From the NCBI RefSeq assembly GCF_014145665.1, contig NZ_JACHTD010000011.1:1-64000 (forward strand): 64,000 nt of DNA, given 5' to 3'. Shown piece after piece: positions 63,412 through 64,000 of the stretch. Numbering within the stretch: position 1 is the first letter of the stretch; every line of letters starts with the position of its first letter. The position numbers and the translations under genes are program-made. This DNA comes from Myroides sp. NP-2 (lineage in GTDB: Bacteria > Bacteroidota > Bacteroidia > Flavobacteriales > Flavobacteriaceae). Below the pieces are notes generated by a model, which searched no databases, was not told the DNA's origin, and worked only from the letters and a program-made list of their open reading frames with translations.

Positions 63412-64000
63412 ATGAGAAGAATTGCAGTATTATTTTTTCTTGTCCTAACGGTAACGGCACAAGGAAAACGCAAGCCCAGTTTAAAAAAAGCGGATAAGTA
63501 TTTCGCAAAGACAGCCTATGTCAAAGCGAAAGACGAATATATGCGTTTGTTGAGGGGGCGACATACTCCGAAGTACATCAACCAGCAATTGGCTGTGTGT
63601 TATGACAAATTGGGACTTGCCGTTCAAGCGGCACAGTTTTATGCAAAATCCTTAGAACAAGACCCGACATTGCCTGTAGAATGGCAGTATCGCTTGGCGT
63701 ATAACCTCAATTTAAATGGGCGATATGAGGCTGCAGAAACAGCGATGAGGAAATTCGCAACTGATGCAGTAGAAGACGGGCGCGGGCGCTATTTTTTACA
63801 ACACGCCAAGGCCTATGTAGATTTGGAGCATACTCCCTCAGCTTACTATGTAGAGGAATCGGGGATTAACGATTCTTTTTATGAGGATCACAGCTTGTCG
63901 TGGTCGACGGCCGACACGCTACTCTTCGTTTCAAATCGAACAAAATACAGTCAAACCTGGGTACGCAAACTGTTTGAGGCGCGCGAAAAGGGTACGCAAA
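63412..64000 (+). CDS. Exported TPR protein, probably N-terminus of a TPR-PD40-OmpA protein (partial)
   Basis: 196 codons are visible before the window ends. A signal peptide (MRRIAVLFFLVLTVTAQGK) precedes TPR-like helices (KADKYFAKTAYVKAKDEYMRL, YINQQLAVCYDKLG, FYAKSLEQDPTLPVEWQYRL). Near the end SLSWSTADTLLFVSNR looks like the first blade of a PD40/WD40-like beta-propeller. This arrangement in flavobacteria usually continues to an OmpA peptidoglycan-binding domain, often beside type IX secretion partner genes; that part lies outside and is unverified. Confidence 0.75.
   Translation, partial: MRRIAVLFFLVLTVTAQGKRKPSLKKADKYFAKTAYVKAKDEYMRLLRGRHTPKYINQQLAVCYDKLGLAVQAAQFYAKSLEQDPTLPVEWQYRLAYNLNLNGRYEAAETAMRKFATDAVEDGRGRYFLQHAKAYVDLEHTPSAYYVEESGINDSFYEDHSLSWSTADTLLFVSNRTKYSQTWVRKLFEAREKGTQ

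Overview
The window looks like a chromosomal stretch of a low-GC member of the Bacteroidota, most probably Flavobacteriaceae and possibly Myroides or a close relative (genus is my inference). Supporting signs are two secreted proteases ending in type IX secretion sorting domains, TAnnTTTG-like -7 promoter boxes with A-rich leaders and no clear Shine-Dalgarno sites, a bacillithiol gene (bshA), menaquinone synthesis (menD), DUF4369 lipoproteins, an RHS tail of flavobacterial type and an L-serine dehydratase of Bacteroidota length. No rRNA, tRNA or CRISPR was seen.

Layout. 1-310: heptamer-based tandem repeats. 600-6200: copper ATPase, an rluA-type pseudouridine synthase with panB, and an SH3-domain secreted protein, all on minus. 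6440-10900: an accessory island of debris. It holds an orphan RHS C-terminal toxin tail (HYD1-type ADP-ribosyltransferase) broken by one in-frame stop, a candidate immunity gene, an ADP-ribose macrodomain gene, a decayed XRE regulator, a truncated CHC2 primase, REP-like hairpins, a possible transposase relic and two copies of a composite repeat built on 7-bp units. 10900-17250: sdaA, dnaK, a MocR-like regulator that lacks the PLP lysine, and a FemAB-like acyltransferase. 17600-23650: tandem M4 metalloproteases, a nucleoid-associated protein and a pRiA4b-ORF3-like gene. 23850-26500: a compact LytS/LytTR two-component operon with two small membrane proteins. 26650-35260: a thioredoxin-like lipoprotein, a CoA transferase, a cytosolic NMT1-like binding protein, a transglutaminase-like membrane protein, DUF423, a DUF4369 lipoprotein, a purine permease and a zinc-less MDR dehydrogenase. 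35400-42000: uvrA, a LOG-family hydrolase, a duplicated lipoprotein (one copy truncated) and rlmD. 42400-45670: a glycolytic operon pfkA-gapA-sugar kinase-mgsA. 45750-53830: ridA and lptD, then divergently an amidase, an MCE protein, an HdrC/HdrB-like Fe-S pair and a conserved hypothetical gene. 54200-60100: a GH3/beta-lactamase fusion, bshA, an AraC regulator and an ankyrin lipoprotein. 60300-63020: a minus-strand group glutathione peroxidase, menD, DUF2853. 63412 to the end: the start of a TPR-containing exported protein cut by the window edge.

How it fits together. Most of the window is ordinary core metabolism and envelope biology. The cell-wall genes (amidase, GH3/beta-lactamase, LptD, MCE) suggest envelope upkeep, and the glycolytic operon pairs PFK and GAPDH with the methylglyoxal bypass. 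The most unusual part is 6.4-10.9 kb, where an ADP-ribosylating toxin remnant lies beside a macrodomain gene, the fold that binds or removes ADP-ribose, in a region rich in pseudogenes and heptamer repeats. A second oddity is the MocR-like regulator at 14765-16228 whose Schiff-base lysine is replaced by threonine.
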